A stretch of 64,000 nt of DNA from Micromonospora cremea (GTDB taxonomy: Bacteria; Actinomycetota; Actinomycetes; Mycobacteriales; Micromonosporaceae), in NCBI RefSeq assembly GCF_900143515.1, contig NZ_FSQT01000002.1:2543501-2607500 (forward strand), given 5' to 3'. This document shows, one piece after another, positions 24,812-33,483 of this stretch; position 1 is the stretch's first letter; each line of letters begins with the position of its first letter. A program made the position numbers and the translations under genes. The notes beneath the pieces are model-generated. The model did no database searches, was not told the DNA's origin, and saw nothing but the letters and a program-made list of their open reading frames with translations.

Positions 24812-24907
24812 CAGGCCAAATGAGAGCCACACGACCAGCGTGGGCAGCCGATGTGAGAGCGACAGCCCAGGCGCCCAGGGCCGAAGGCTGGCCGGGCGAC
24901 GGTCATG
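24812..24907 (+). repeat. 96-bp direct repeat, copy B
   Basis: Matches 21629-21724 without gaps. It ends 90 bases before the ABC ATPase start and may mark the right edge of the repeat-rich island. Confidence 0.9.
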
Positions 24908-24996
24908 GGTCGGGACCGCCATGGGGGAAAACCTCCAGGCGGAGTGGGATGGTTTCCGGCTTCCGACCGCCGGCGGCGCTGAATAGCGTCGACCGT

Positions 24997-25722
24997 GTGA
25001 TCGAACTACGTGAGCTGACGAAACGCTACGGCGGCCGTGTCGCCGTCGACGGGCTGAGCGTTCGGGTGCAGCCGGGGGTGGTGACCGGCTTCCTCGGCCC
25101 GAACGGATCCGGCAAGTCGACGACAATGCGGATGATCCTCGGTCTGGATGCCCCGGACCATGGCGAGGCACTGATCGGCGGCGTCCGGTATTCGTCCCTG
25201 AACTGGCCGTTGAAGACGGTCGGCTCGCTCCTCGATGCCGGGGCGTTCCATCCCGGCCGCAGCGCCCGTGCGCATCTGACCGCGCTGGCCGCGAGCAACG
25301 ACATCCCCGGTTCCCGGGTGGAGCAGGCGCTGCGCACCGTCGGGCTGTCCGACGCGGCAACGCGGCGTGCCGGTACGTACTCGCTCGGCATGCGCCAGCG
25401 GCTCGGCGTCGCTGTGGCCCTGCTCGGCGACCCGGGCGTCCTCCTGCTCGACGAGCCGGTGAACGGACTGGATCCGGAGGGCATCCGCTGGATTCGGGAC
25501 CTGCTGCGCGGACTCGCCGCCGAAGGCCGGACGGTTTTTGTGTCCAGCCACCTGATCGCCGAGATGGCGCTGACCGCCGACCGGCTTGTGGTCATCGGCC
25601 GCGGCCGGCTGCTGGCCGAGACGACCGTCGCCGAACTCGCCGCCGGCGACGACAGCCTGGAGAACGCATTCTTCCGGCTCACCGCGCAGGCCACCGACTA
25701 TCGCGGAGTGGGAGCGTCATGA
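24997..25722 (+). CDS. ABC transporter ATP-binding protein
   Basis: This 241-residue ATPase starts at GTG 24997 (VIELRELTKRYGGRVAVDGL). It has Walker A GPNGSGKST near residue 38, a signature region YSLGMRQRLGVAVAL, Walker B VLLLDEPVNGLDPEG and the H-loop VSSHLIAEM. This is the DRA/BcrA-type importer-like fold used by two-gene exporters of peptide antibiotics. The stop overlaps the permease start (ATGA), so the two are coupled. With the kinase and regulator downstream it forms a four-gene run, typical of inducible resistance to envelope-active compounds; this role is inferred. Confidence 0.92.
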   Translation: MIELRELTKRYGGRVAVDGLSVRVQPGVVTGFLGPNGSGKSTTMRMILGLDAPDHGEALIGGVRYSSLNWPLKTVGSLLDAGAFHPGRSARAHLTALAASNDIPGSRVEQALRTVGLSDAATRRAGTYSLGMRQRLGVAVALLGDPGVLLLDEPVNGLDPEGIRWIRDLLRGLAAEGRTVFVSSHLIAEMALTADRLVVIGRGRLLAETTVAELAAGDDSLENAFFRLTAQATDYRGVGAS

Positions 25723-26489
25723 ACGGGTACGGATTCCGGCACGTGGCCCGGATGGAACGGATCAAGCTGGGCAGCGTCCGGTCGACGTGGTGGCTGGCGA
25801 TCGCCGCGGTGGTCTCGATGGCCGCGGCCGGGGCCGGGGTGGGACTCGGATACCGATCGCACACCCCGGTCGCCACGGCCGCCCAGATTCTGAACAACAG
25901 CCTCGGCGGCGCCATCGTCGCCCAGCTGCTCCTCGGAGCGCTCGGCGTCCTGACGGTGACCGGCGAATACGGCACCGGGATGATCCGCTCGACGTTCGCC
26001 GCCGTCCCGCGGCGTCGGATCGTCCTGGCCGCGAAGGTCGCCGTGTGCGGCGGCGCGGCCCTCAGCGTCGGCCTGGTCGCGAGCTTCGCCGGCTATCTGG
26101 GCGGGCAGCTCGCGATCCGCGGCACCGCCATCCCGGCCGCATCCCTCGGGGACGCGGCGATCCTGCGCGCGGTTGTGCTGACCGGCGTGTATCTGGGCGT
26201 CACCGCGCTGATCGGGGTCGGCATCGGGACGATCGTGCGGCACTCGGGCGCCGCGATCGGCACGCTGTTCGGTCTGACATTCGTCCCGATGATCGTGGCC
26301 GGCCTGTTCGGCGAGAGCGGAATCCAGGTGGGCCGCTTCGTCCCGCTGTTGATGCTGCTCAACTCGATCGCGGTGACCTCGCCGCTACCCGGGCTGTTCT
26401 CCAGCTGGATCAGCGCGCTGCTGATGTGCGGGTACGCGGCGGTCGCGATCCTGTGCGGCGGCATGCTGCTCCGTCATCGCGCCGCGTGA
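25719..26489 (+). CDS. ABC-2-type permease subunit
   Basis: This 256-residue membrane protein has about six spans (WWLAIAAVVSMAAAGAGVGL, GGAIVAQLLLGALGVLTVTG, VGLVASFAGYLGG, LTGVYLGVTALIGVGIGTIV, FGLTFVPMIVAGLFG, LLMCGYAAVAILCGGMLL). The loop GEYGTGMIRSTFAAVPRR after span 2 is the hallmark of ABC-2/BcrB-like exporter permeases. It starts MNGYGFRHVARMERIKLGSV, a cytoplasmic amphipathic helix. It overlaps the ATPase gene by 4 bases. The GTG of the kinase overlaps its stop. Confidence 0.9.
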   Translation: MNGYGFRHVARMERIKLGSVRSTWWLAIAAVVSMAAAGAGVGLGYRSHTPVATAAQILNNSLGGAIVAQLLLGALGVLTVTGEYGTGMIRSTFAAVPRRRIVLAAKVAVCGGAALSVGLVASFAGYLGGQLAIRGTAIPAASLGDAAILRAVVLTGVYLGVTALIGVGIGTIVRHSGAAIGTLFGLTFVPMIVAGLFGESGIQVGRFVPLLMLLNSIAVTSPLPGLFSSWISALLMCGYAAVAILCGGMLLRHRAA

Positions 26490-27832
26490 CCAGCGACAAT
26501 GGGCCGATGACAGCGCTGCGCGCTCCGTTCGCCACACTGGCCCTGCGCCGGGCGGTGTTCTGCGTCGTCGGCGTGGTCAGTGCGGCCGCGATCCTGACCG
26601 TACCGGCGATCGTGCCGGCCCTGGGCGTCCTCATCCTCTGGGCGACCGGAGCCATGTCCAACCAGCCCGCACCTGCCGTCGCACCGGTGTTCCTGGTCCT
26701 GTTTCCGCTCACCATCGCGCTCCTGGTCGTGCTGGCCGCCCCGACCGGGCGCGCGATGGGAGCCGTGCATCGCTCACTCGCGGACCGGCTGCTCGGCGTG
26801 CACGTGGACGCCCCGCCGCCGCGGCTCTCGAAGCGGATCAGCGCCGTGGTCTCCGACGGACCGGGCTGGCGCGCCGTCGGGTACGGCCTGCTCAAGGTGC
26901 CACTGGCCATCCCCGAGGGCTACGGCGCGTTCTGCTACGTATTCGGTCTGGTCAACCTCAGCTACCCGGTGTGGTGGCCGCTGTTTCGCAACCACCCGGC
27001 CGGAACGCGCCTCGGGCCGGTGTGGGCGCTGACGCCGTTCGGCACCATCGGTACGCGGACGTTCGCCGGGACGTTCCTAATCGCCGCGGCCGGCCTCGCC
27101 ATGCTGCTGGTCGCACCGTGGTTGATGCGGGCCGGTACGACACTGGACCTTACCGCGATGCGACGGCTGCTCGGTCCGCGTCGGCTCGCCGAGCGGGTAC
27201 GCGAACTGCAGGTCACCCGGGCCCGCGCGATCGACGACGCGGCCGCGATGATGCGCAGGCTGGAACGGGATCTGCACGACGGCGCGCAGATCCGGCTGGC
27301 CACGCTGGCGATGAACCTCGGCATGGCGACCGAGAAGCTGGGTGTCGACGGGCCGCCACCCGACCTCGCGCAGGCCCGCGAACTGGTCGCGCTCGCCCAC
27401 CGCGGAGCGAAGGATGCCCTCGCGGACCTGCGCGACCTGGTGCGCGGGATCCACCCGCCGGTCCTCGACAACGGTCTCGGCGACGCGCTGGCGACGCTCG
27501 CGACGAGCAGCGCCATCCCGGTCACGGTGAACGTCGAGTTGCCCGACCGCCCGGCGCCCGCGATCGAGACCATCGCCTACTTCTGCGCCTCCGAGTTGCT
27601 CGCGAACGCGGCCAAGCACAGCCGGGCGACCCGTATCGAGCTCGGCGTCGTCCGACCCGGCGAGCGCCTGATGCTGACCGTCGAGGACGACGGCATCGGC
27701 GGGGCGAACCCGGACGGTCCCGGCCTGTCCGGCCTGGCCCGCCGCATCGCGGTCGTGGACGGCCGGATGCGCGTACGCAGTCCGACCGGCGGTCCGACCC
27801 GGGTCGACATCGAGCTGCCCACACAGGTGTGA
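26486..27832 (+). CDS. Sensor histidine kinase (HisKA_3 type)
   Basis: A 448-residue membrane kinase. Four to five N-terminal spans (AVFCVVGVVSAAAILTVPA, VAPVFLVLFPLTIALLVVLA, FGLVNLSYPVWWPL, FLIAAAGLAMLLVAPWL) precede a short linker and the H box LERDLHDGAQIRL with His near residue 264. The ATPase part shows ELLANAAKHS (N box) and EDDGIGGANPDGPGLSGLAR (G boxes). This architecture pairs with NarL-type regulators, as found next. GTG 26486 overlaps the permease stop (GTGA); ATG 26507 is an alternative seven codons later. Confidence 0.9.
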   Translation: MTSDNGPMTALRAPFATLALRRAVFCVVGVVSAAAILTVPAIVPALGVLILWATGAMSNQPAPAVAPVFLVLFPLTIALLVVLAAPTGRAMGAVHRSLADRLLGVHVDAPPPRLSKRISAVVSDGPGWRAVGYGLLKVPLAIPEGYGAFCYVFGLVNLSYPVWWPLFRNHPAGTRLGPVWALTPFGTIGTRTFAGTFLIAAAGLAMLLVAPWLMRAGTTLDLTAMRRLLGPRRLAERVRELQVTRARAIDDAAAMMRRLERDLHDGAQIRLATLAMNLGMATEKLGVDGPPPDLAQARELVALAHRGAKDALADLRDLVRGIHPPVLDNGLGDALATLATSSAIPVTVNVELPDRPAPAIETIAYFCASELLANAAKHSRATRIELGVVRPGERLMLTVEDDGIGGANPDGPGLSGLARRIAVVDGRMRVRSPTGGPTRVDIELPTQV

Positions 27833-27846
27833 ACGGAGGCGACGAC

Positions 27847-28494
27847 ATGCGGGTGGTGATCGCGGAGGATGCCGCGATGATGCGCGAAGGACTGGTCCGG
27901 CTGCTCACCGATCGCGGTTTCGAGGTGTGCGCGGCGGTGGCCGACGCGGATGCGTTGCGGTCCGCGATTGCGGCCACCGTACCGAACGTAGCCATCATCG
28001 ACATCCGGATGCCACCGACGCACACCGACGAGGGACTGCGCGCCGCGATCGACATCCGACGCGACCATCCGGACGTCGGTGTGCTGGTGTTCTCCCAGTA
28101 CGTCGAGACCCGCTACGCGACCCGCCTGCTCGCCGACCGGCCGACCGGCGTCGGATACCTGCTCAAGGACCGCGTCGCCGACGTCGCCGATTTCGTGGAC
28201 GCGCTGACCCGGGTGGCGTCCGGTGGCACCGCACTGGATCCGGAGGTGGTCGGCCACCTGATGCGGGCCGGGCAGGACACGGCCGGGGTGGCGTCGCTGA
28301 CCCCCCGGGAGCGTGAGGTGCTGTCGCTGATGGCCGAGGGACGATCCAATGCCGGGATCGCGGCGGCTCTTGTCATCACTTCCGGAGTCGTGGAGAAGCA
28401 CGTGGCGAACATCTTCGGGAAACTCGGCCTGCCGTCCTCGGACAGCGACAACCGCCGGGTCCTGGCCGTCCTCCGCCACGTCGGCGGCGGCTGA
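27847..28494 (+). CDS. NarL/LuxR-type response regulator
   Basis: This 215-residue regulator begins MRVVIAEDAAMMREGLVRLL and has the phosphoacceptor at D52 (VAIIDIRMPP). The receiver keeps the S/T and K positions (VFSQY, LLKDR). The C-terminal HTH is LTPREREVLSLMAEGRSNAG, then VEKHVANIFGKLGL. GGAGG stands 7 bases before ATG 27847. As the last gene of the ABC/TCS run it probably controls that operon. It is convergent with the methyltransferase, only 2 bases from its end. Confidence 0.93.
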   Translation: MRVVIAEDAAMMREGLVRLLTDRGFEVCAAVADADALRSAIAATVPNVAIIDIRMPPTHTDEGLRAAIDIRRDHPDVGVLVFSQYVETRYATRLLADRPTGVGYLLKDRVADVADFVDALTRVASGGTALDPEVVGHLMRAGQDTAGVASLTPREREVLSLMAEGRSNAGIAAALVITSGVVEKHVANIFGKLGLPSSDSDNRRVLAVLRHVGGG

Positions 28495-28496
28495 TG

Positions 28497-29141
28497 TTAG
28501 GACTGGCGGCGTCCGAAGATGATCCCCCCGAGTGAACTCTCGGCCGAGGTGAGAGTCATCTGCGCTTCGACCGCGAATCCGGCCTCGCGCAGCCAGGCCG
28601 CCACCTGGGCGGGCTGGCGACGGTGGACGTGAACCTTCATCGGGTGGCCGCCGTAGCCCTGGGTCTTGAGGCTGGTTTCGTCGCCCACGTGGAAGCTGAG
28701 CAGCAGCGGGCCGCCGGGCCGCAACACCCGACGGAAGTGCGCGAAGACCGAGTTGACCTGGTCGTCGGGGATGTGGATCAGCGAGTACCAGGCGACCAGG
28801 CCGGCGACCGACGCCTCAGCCAGATCGAGCTCGGTCATGGAACCCACCTCGAACCGCAGACCGGGGTGATCGCGCCGAGCCACATCGATCATCCCCGGCG
28901 ACAGGTCGATCCCGAAGGCCTCGACGCCCAGCCCATGCAGGTGGGCGGTGATGCGTCCTGGTCCGCAGCCCACGTCCGCGACCGGCCCGCCACCGGCGGC
29001 ACGGACGAGGTCGGCGAACAACGCCAGAGTCGCTCGCTCGTAGGGTGTTTCAGCCAGGAGGTTGCCTAACAGGCGCGCATAACTGACAGCGACCGTGTCG
29101 TAGGAGGCGCGGGTGTCTGCCAACCAGCCTTCAACGTTCAT
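28497..29141 (-). CDS. Class I SAM-dependent methyltransferase
   Basis: This 214-residue enzyme begins MNVEGWLADTRASYDTVAVS. Motif I is VADVGCGPGRITAHL near residue 55, motif II region GIDLSPGMIDVARRDHPGL, then VAWYSLIHIPDD and LRPGGPLLLSFHVGDE. This is the Methyltransf_11/25 group; the acceptor is not predictable. It ends two bases past the response regulator gene, so the two transcripts overlap or share a terminator. Confidence 0.88.
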   Translation of the reverse strand: MNVEGWLADTRASYDTVAVSYARLLGNLLAETPYERATLALFADLVRAAGGGPVADVGCGPGRITAHLHGLGVEAFGIDLSPGMIDVARRDHPGLRFEVGSMTELDLAEASVAGLVAWYSLIHIPDDQVNSVFAHFRRVLRPGGPLLLSFHVGDETSLKTQGYGGHPMKVHVHRRQPAQVAAWLREAGFAVEAQMTLTSAESSLGGIIFGRRQS

Positions 29142-29167
29142 GCGGCAACGCTAGATCAGGGACGTGT

Positions 29168-29680
29168 TCAGCCGACGGCTCGCAGCGCGGCGGTGAGCAC
29201 GACGAAGAGCGCGATCAGTGCTGCCGAGCCGACGCGTACCTGTCGTGACCGGCTGAGAAGGCCCACCACCAGCGCCACCCCCAGGCCCAGCAGCCAGTGG
29301 CCGACTTCGGGATACCGGTCGGGCTCGAAGCCCAGATGGCCCAGGGCTGCACGGCCGAAGCCGACAAGAGCGGCGCCCCCGGCCCAGATGGCCACGGTCC
29401 AGGCACACCGGCCGCCGGGGGTCTCCGTCAGCCGCGACCCGTGGCGGGTGATGGTGCCGAGCAGGTACGTCAGCGTCAGCAGCGCCATGGCGCCGCCGAG
29501 CAGCACGACCTCCAGCCCCACGAAGAGCCCGAGCAGCACCCACGGGCCACTGGTGGTTCCGCGCAGAAACAGGGCGGCCGCCGCACCGACCACGACCATC
29601 TGCCCGACCGCCAGGCGGTGGGGATTCACCAGGCGCGGCACCGTCGGTGCCGAGCGGGATGGCGCCGGATTCTCGGCCAT
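29168..29680 (-). CDS. Unknown multi-span membrane protein
   Basis: This 170-residue protein has about five hydrophobic spans (AVGQMVVVGAAAALFL, PWVLLGLFVGLEVVLLGGAMAL, CAWTVAIWAGGAALVGFG, GHWLLGLGVALVVGLLS, ALIALFVVLTAALRAVG) and a short polar N-terminus, MAENPAPSRSAPTVPRLVNP. No family was recognised. It lies upstream of the methyltransferase on the same strand with 26 bases between, so the two may be cotranscribed. Confidence 0.7.
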   Translation of the reverse strand: MAENPAPSRSAPTVPRLVNPHRLAVGQMVVVGAAAALFLRGTTSGPWVLLGLFVGLEVVLLGGAMALLTLTYLLGTITRHGSRLTETPGGRCAWTVAIWAGGAALVGFGRAALGHLGFEPDRYPEVGHWLLGLGVALVVGLLSRSRQVRVGSAALIALFVVLTAALRAVG

Positions 29681-29882
29681 GGTCAGACCGCCCCGGCGTG
29701 GGAGCAGCCGGACGGGACCGGGGTCATGACGCCGCTACTCATCGCGCCACCACGCGGCTCGATGCGTGTTCACGACCCAGGGTGACGCTGTTCCGCGTCC
29801 GACCCGGCGGGTCCGATGACTTTCGGTGCCCGGATCCGTCCATCCTGGAGACGGCGTCCCCCGACACCCTGGAGTCCGTTCC

Positions 29883-30290
29883 ATGACCTTCGTGCCCGTG
29901 ATCATCAGTCTTCCCATCGCCGACCGCCCGACCTCGCACCGCTTCTACCGGGACGGCCTCGGCCTGGAGACGGTGGGAGAGTTGGCCGACGACGGCATCC
30001 CCGAGCCGTTGCAGTTCGTCGTCAACGACGGGTTGCGGCTGATGCTCATCCCGACCGGTGGCTTCGGGTGGGTGATCGGCCGGCACGAGGTCGCCCCGCG
30101 GGGGCAGAGTGAGTGCGTGCTCAGCCTCAGCGTCGCCTCTCCCGCCGATGCGGATGCGATCGTCGGGCGGGCCCGCGCCGCCGGCGCCGAGGTGGTCACC
30201 GAGCCGGCAGCACAACCCTGGGGGTACGCCGGCGCCTTCGCCGACCCCGACGGTCACCTGTGGATGGTGTCTGCCGAGCCGGAGTCCTGA
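29883..30290 (+). CDS. VOC-family (glyoxalase-like) protein
   Basis: This 135-residue protein begins MTFVPVIISLPIADRPTSHR and has the two beta-alpha-beta-beta-beta modules of the VOC fold: FYRDGLGLETVGELADDGIP in the first and GYAGAFADPDGHLWMV in the second. The ending DPDGHLWM carries the usual Glu/His region of the metal site. It could be a glyoxalase, bleomycin-type resistance protein or dioxygenase; the closest group is the VOC family of lactoylglutathione-lyase-like proteins. ATG 29883 was preferred to 29826, which gives an improbable leader. Confidence 0.85.
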   Translation: MTFVPVIISLPIADRPTSHRFYRDGLGLETVGELADDGIPEPLQFVVNDGLRLMLIPTGGFGWVIGRHEVAPRGQSECVLSLSVASPADADAIVGRARAAGAEVVTEPAAQPWGYAGAFADPDGHLWMVSAEPES

Positions 30291-30464
30291 CCGGCACAAC
30301 GGCTTTCGGCGTCAGCGCGGGTCGCGCTGCCGGGGCGGGACGGGTTCCGCCCGGGCAGCTCGATCCGGCGCGGGCTGACCATCGACACACCCGGCGGTGT
30401 GGCGGTGACCGCTCCAGGCTCTCCAGCAGACCCTCGTGCCGCCGGATCAGCCGTGGATGCTGGA

Positions 30465-31082
30465 TCAGACGTAGATGGTCCGGACGTACTCCGGGCCGTA
30501 GTGCCGTTCCAGGTCTTCCAGGTTCTCCGTCGGCGCCTCGACCTCCTTGACAAGGCGGGCCCGGGACGGCAGCACCTCCGGTTGCCAGGTCTCCGGCTGC
30601 CACAGCGCGGACCGCAGGAACGCCTTGGCGCAGTGGTAGAAGATCTGCTCGATCTCCACCACCACCGCGAGCACCGGCCGGTGACCCTTGACCACCATGT
30701 CGTCGAACCAGGGCGCGTCCCGCACCAGCCGGGCCCGCCCGTTGATCCGCAGCGTGTCGGTCCGCCCGGGAATCATGAAGAGCAACCCGACGTGCGGGTT
30801 GTCGAGGATGTTGCGGTAGCCGTCGGCCCGCTTGTTGCCCGGCCGTTCCGGCAGCGCGATCGTCGTGTCGTCCAGCACCAGGGCGAACCCGGCCGGGTCG
30901 CCCTTGGGCGAGACGTCGCAACTGCCGTCCGCGCCGGCGGTGGCCATCAGGCAGAACGGCGAGGCGGCCACCCACTGCCGGTCGCGCTTGTGCAGACGGG
31001 GACGCTCCTTGTTGACGGCACGCGCGTTCGGCACGCCGAGCAGCTCGCGCAGTTCCTCGTGCGAGGTGATCTCCACCGTCAC
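30465..31082 (-). CDS. Pyridoxamine 5'-phosphate oxidase-type flavoprotein (MSMEG_1061-like)
   Basis: This 205-residue protein has the split-barrel flavin fold: FCLMATAGADGSCDVSPKGD near residue 45, GNKRADGYRNILDNPHVGLL, and MIPGRTDTLRINGRARLV. It ends with RHYGPEYVRTIYV. The long KGHRPVLAVVVEIEQIFYHC block is typical of the FMN-dependent PPOX group found in actinobacteria, of unassigned substrate. The GTG start at 31082 follows GGGGGAGG. It is divergent from the DUF2231 gene. Confidence 0.85.
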   Translation of the reverse strand: MTVEITSHEELRELLGVPNARAVNKERPRLHKRDRQWVAASPFCLMATAGADGSCDVSPKGDPAGFALVLDDTTIALPERPGNKRADGYRNILDNPHVGLLFMIPGRTDTLRINGRARLVRDAPWFDDMVVKGHRPVLAVVVEIEQIFYHCAKAFLRSALWQPETWQPEVLPSRARLVKEVEAPTENLEDLERHYGPEYVRTIYV

Positions 31083-31260
31083 GTGATCCTCCCCCAGCCG
31101 TTGACCCGGGTGGCGGGCGCCACCGTCGACGGCCTCGCCCGCCAGCCTAGGCCGGCGTGGCCAGCGCGAGGTTTGCCCCCGGGTGCCGGGGGTACGGCCT
31201 CACCCGACGCGCCCGCAGCACGACCCGTCACGCAGGACGCCGACCAGTGGAGGCCGGAAG

Positions 31261-31764
31261 ATGGAGAGCCGACTCAAGGTGCTGGGTCACCCAGTCCATC
31301 CGATGCTGGTCATGTTTCCGGTCGCGCTGCTGGTCACGGCGGTGCTGTTCGACGTGGTGGACACCGTCGGCGGGCCCGACTTCCTGGGCGAGGTCGCGTA
31401 CTGGAACATCACGGTCGGTCTGATCGGCGGCCTGCTGGCCGCGGCGGCCGGCTCGTTCGACCTGCTGGCGATCCCGACCGGCACCCGCGCCAAGCGGGTG
31501 GGCCTGCTGCACGCCGGCGCGAACGTCGCGGTCATCCTGCTCTTCGCCGCCGTCTGGGCGGTCCGGCTCAACGCCGACTCCCGGGCCGCCGGCGGCGCGC
31601 TGATCGCCATCGAGGTGGTGGCGGTGGCCATCCTCGGTATCAGCGCCTGGCTCGGCGGGGAGTTGGTCGACCGGCTCGGCGTGGGCGTCGACCGCGAGGC
31701 CGGTCTGGACGCGCCCAGCTCACTGCGGCCGCCCGCGGCCACCCGACGGATCGGAGAGGCGTGA
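31261..31764 (+). CDS. DUF2231 membrane protein
   Basis: This 167-residue protein starts MESRLKVLGHPVHPMLVMFP; the HPxHP motif in the first span is the DUF2231 hallmark. Four spans follow the pattern LLVTAVLFDVV, TVGLIGGLLAAAAGSFDLLA, AGANVAVILLFAAVW, AIEVVAVAILGISAWLGGEL. Function is unknown; some members may bind heme through conserved histidines. GGAGG precedes the ATG. Its stop overlaps the Hsp20 start (TGATG), so a stress link is likely. Confidence 0.85.
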   Translation: MESRLKVLGHPVHPMLVMFPVALLVTAVLFDVVDTVGGPDFLGEVAYWNITVGLIGGLLAAAAGSFDLLAIPTGTRAKRVGLLHAGANVAVILLFAAVWAVRLNADSRAAGGALIAIEVVAVAILGISAWLGGELVDRLGVGVDREAGLDAPSSLRPPAATRRIGEA

Positions 31765-32312
31765 TGAGCGAGCAGCAGACCAGCGGCTTCGGCCGGGGAT
31801 GGCGGGGCCGGCAGCAGGGCTGGGACCCGATGGGCGAATTGCAGTCGCTGCGCGCCGAGCTGAGCCGGCTGGTCGGCGGCCGGGCCGGGACGTCCGACGT
31901 CGAGCTGACCGAAACCTCGGACGGCTGGGAGGTCGTCGTCCGGCTGCCCGGGGTGGCGCCGGAGGAGGTGGCGGTCGAGCTGGACGACCGGGAGCTGTGC
32001 GTACGGGCCCGATCCGAGGCGGAGGTCAACGCCGACCAGGGCATCCCGGGCGGCTTCGAGACCCGCGGCTTCGAATACCGCATCGACCTGCCGTCCCGGG
32101 TCGACCCGGAGGGCATCGACGCGGTGATGGACCACGGCCTACTCCGGGTCCGGCTGCCCCGGGCGGCCCGGCCCAGGCCGCGCACCATCACCGTCGGCCG
32201 CACCGGGCTGCGCTCCGGCGGCCTCTCCGGTGGTACGCCGATGCCGGCCGATCCCGCCGCCGACCGCGAGCTGCACCGCCCGGACACCGTCGGCGAGATC
32301 GACCGGCCGTAG
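31764..32312 (+). CDS. Small heat-shock protein (Hsp20)
   Basis: This protein has 182 residues with an alpha-crystallin domain at about 45-135: VELTETSDGWEVVVRLPGVA, PEEVAVELDDRELCVRARSE, FEYRIDLPSRVDPEGIDAVM, DHGLLRVRLPR. The N-terminus is Gly/Gln-rich (MSEQQTSGFGRGWRGRQQG); the C-terminus is long and Gly/Pro-rich. It would act as an ATP-independent holdase. It overlaps the DUF2231 gene by one base. The glycosyltransferase begins 10 bases after its stop, so all three may share one transcript. Confidence 0.9.
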   Translation: MSEQQTSGFGRGWRGRQQGWDPMGELQSLRAELSRLVGGRAGTSDVELTETSDGWEVVVRLPGVAPEEVAVELDDRELCVRARSEAEVNADQGIPGGFETRGFEYRIDLPSRVDPEGIDAVMDHGLLRVRLPRAARPRPRTITVGRTGLRSGGLSGGTPMPADPAADRELHRPDTVGEIDRP

Positions 32313-32321
32313 CGGAACTGC

Positions 32322-33428
32322 GTGGTCACCCCGTCCCTGCTCGGCCCGACGGCCGGGCACGTCCCCGACGTGCGGCGGATCGCCGTGCTGCGTGCCAACG
32401 CGCTCGGCGACTTCCTGTTCGCCCTGCCGGCGCTGGACGCGCTGCGCGCCGCGTACCCGGCGGCGGAGATCGTGCTGCTCGGCGCGCCGTGGCACGCGGA
32501 GCTCTGGCGCGACCGGCCCGGCCCGGTGGACCGGGTGCTGGTGGTGCCGCCGGCGCCGGGCATCCGCACGCCGGAAGCGGGTGAGGCGGAGTCGTCGATG
32601 GACGACTTCGTGGCGGCGGCCACCGGGGAGAATTTTGATCTGGCAGTGCAGATCCACGGCGGCGGCGCCAACTCCAACCCGTTGGTCAGCCGCCTCGGCG
32701 CCCGGGTCACCGTGGGGCTGCGCGCCGACGACGCGCCGCCGCTCGACCGGTGGATCCGCTACGTCTACTACCAGCACGAGGTGATCCGTTACCTGGAGGC
32801 GGTGGCGCTGGTGGGTGCTCCGGCGACCACCATCGTGCCGGCGCTGGCCGTGACCGACGCCGACCGGGCGGAGGCGAAGCAGGTGCTCGGCCCAGAGGAC
32901 CGACCCCGGGTGGCATTGCATCCGGGCGCCACCGACACCCGCCGTCGCTGGCCGGCGGAGCGGTTCGCCGAGGTGGCCCGCGAGCTGCACGGCGACGGCT
33001 ACGAGGTGCTGGTCACCGGTACGCCCAGCGAGCGGGAGGTGGTGGACCGGGTGGTCGCGGCGGCGGGGGTGCCGGTCCGGCCGCAGGTGGGCACGCTCAG
33101 CCTCGGCGGGTTGGCCGGTTGCTACGCCGGCTGCGCCCTGGTCGTCTCCAACGACACCGGCCCGTTGCACCTGGCCGCCGCGGTGGGCGCGCCGACGGTC
33201 GGCGTCTACTGGGTCGGCAACCTGATCAACACGGCCAACCCGCTGCGCGGCCGGCACCGGCCGATCTGCTCCTGGATGGTGCACTGCCCGGTCTGCGGGG
33301 TGGACTGCACGCCCGGCATCTACCCGCACCGCCCCGGCGACGGCGAGTGCCCACACCGGGATTCCTTCGTGAGTGATGTGCCGACGATCGAGGTGCTGGA
33401 GGCCGCCCGCGAGCTGCTCCAGGCGTAA
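32322..33428 (+). CDS. Glycosyltransferase family 9 (heptosyltransferase-like)
   Basis: This 368-residue protein starts at GTG 32322 and has the GT9/WaaF-type layout: RIAVLRANALGDFLFALPAL near residue 20, HPGATDTRRRWPAERFAEVA near residue 200, and SNDTGPLHLAAAVGAPTVGV near residue 270. GT9 enzymes use ADP-heptose. The facing HldE-type gene makes an activated heptose, so this enzyme may transfer a heptose to a cell-surface or secondary glycan. The C-terminus adds a Cys-rich tail (CPVCGVDCTPGIYPH). The donor and acceptor are inferred. Confidence 0.85.
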   Translation: MVTPSLLGPTAGHVPDVRRIAVLRANALGDFLFALPALDALRAAYPAAEIVLLGAPWHAELWRDRPGPVDRVLVVPPAPGIRTPEAGEAESSMDDFVAAATGENFDLAVQIHGGGANSNPLVSRLGARVTVGLRADDAPPLDRWIRYVYYQHEVIRYLEAVALVGAPATTIVPALAVTDADRAEAKQVLGPEDRPRVALHPGATDTRRRWPAERFAEVARELHGDGYEVLVTGTPSEREVVDRVVAAAGVPVRPQVGTLSLGGLAGCYAGCALVVSNDTGPLHLAAAVGAPTVGVYWVGNLINTANPLRGRHRPICSWMVHCPVCGVDCTPGIYPHRPGDGECPHRDSFVSDVPTIEVLEAARELLQA

Positions 33429-33480
33429 GGAAGGGCACCTTGTTGACGCCTGGGGTAGAGCAGGAGCCCCTTCTTGACAG
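33429..33480. terminator. Bidirectional hairpin between convergent glycosyltransferases
   Basis: AAGGAAGGGCACCTTGTTGA at the left pairs imperfectly with the right arm AGCAGGAGCCCCTTCTTGAC. It sits between the GT9 stop and the GT2 stop. The AAGGAAGGG...CCCTTCTT pattern is reminiscent of repeats common in Micromonospora and Salinispora. Confidence 0.5.
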
Positions 33481-33483
33481 AAC

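Noticed and set aside
25586..26485. Extension of the sensor kinase frame upstream into the ABC genes
   Set aside because: It lies in another frame of two well-supported genes; GTG 26486 gives the right overlap with the permease stop.
8817..28494. A complete prophage or conjugative element
   Set aside because: No capsid, terminase, portal, FtsK/Tra or replication gene was recognised; only broken integrases and small cargo genes.
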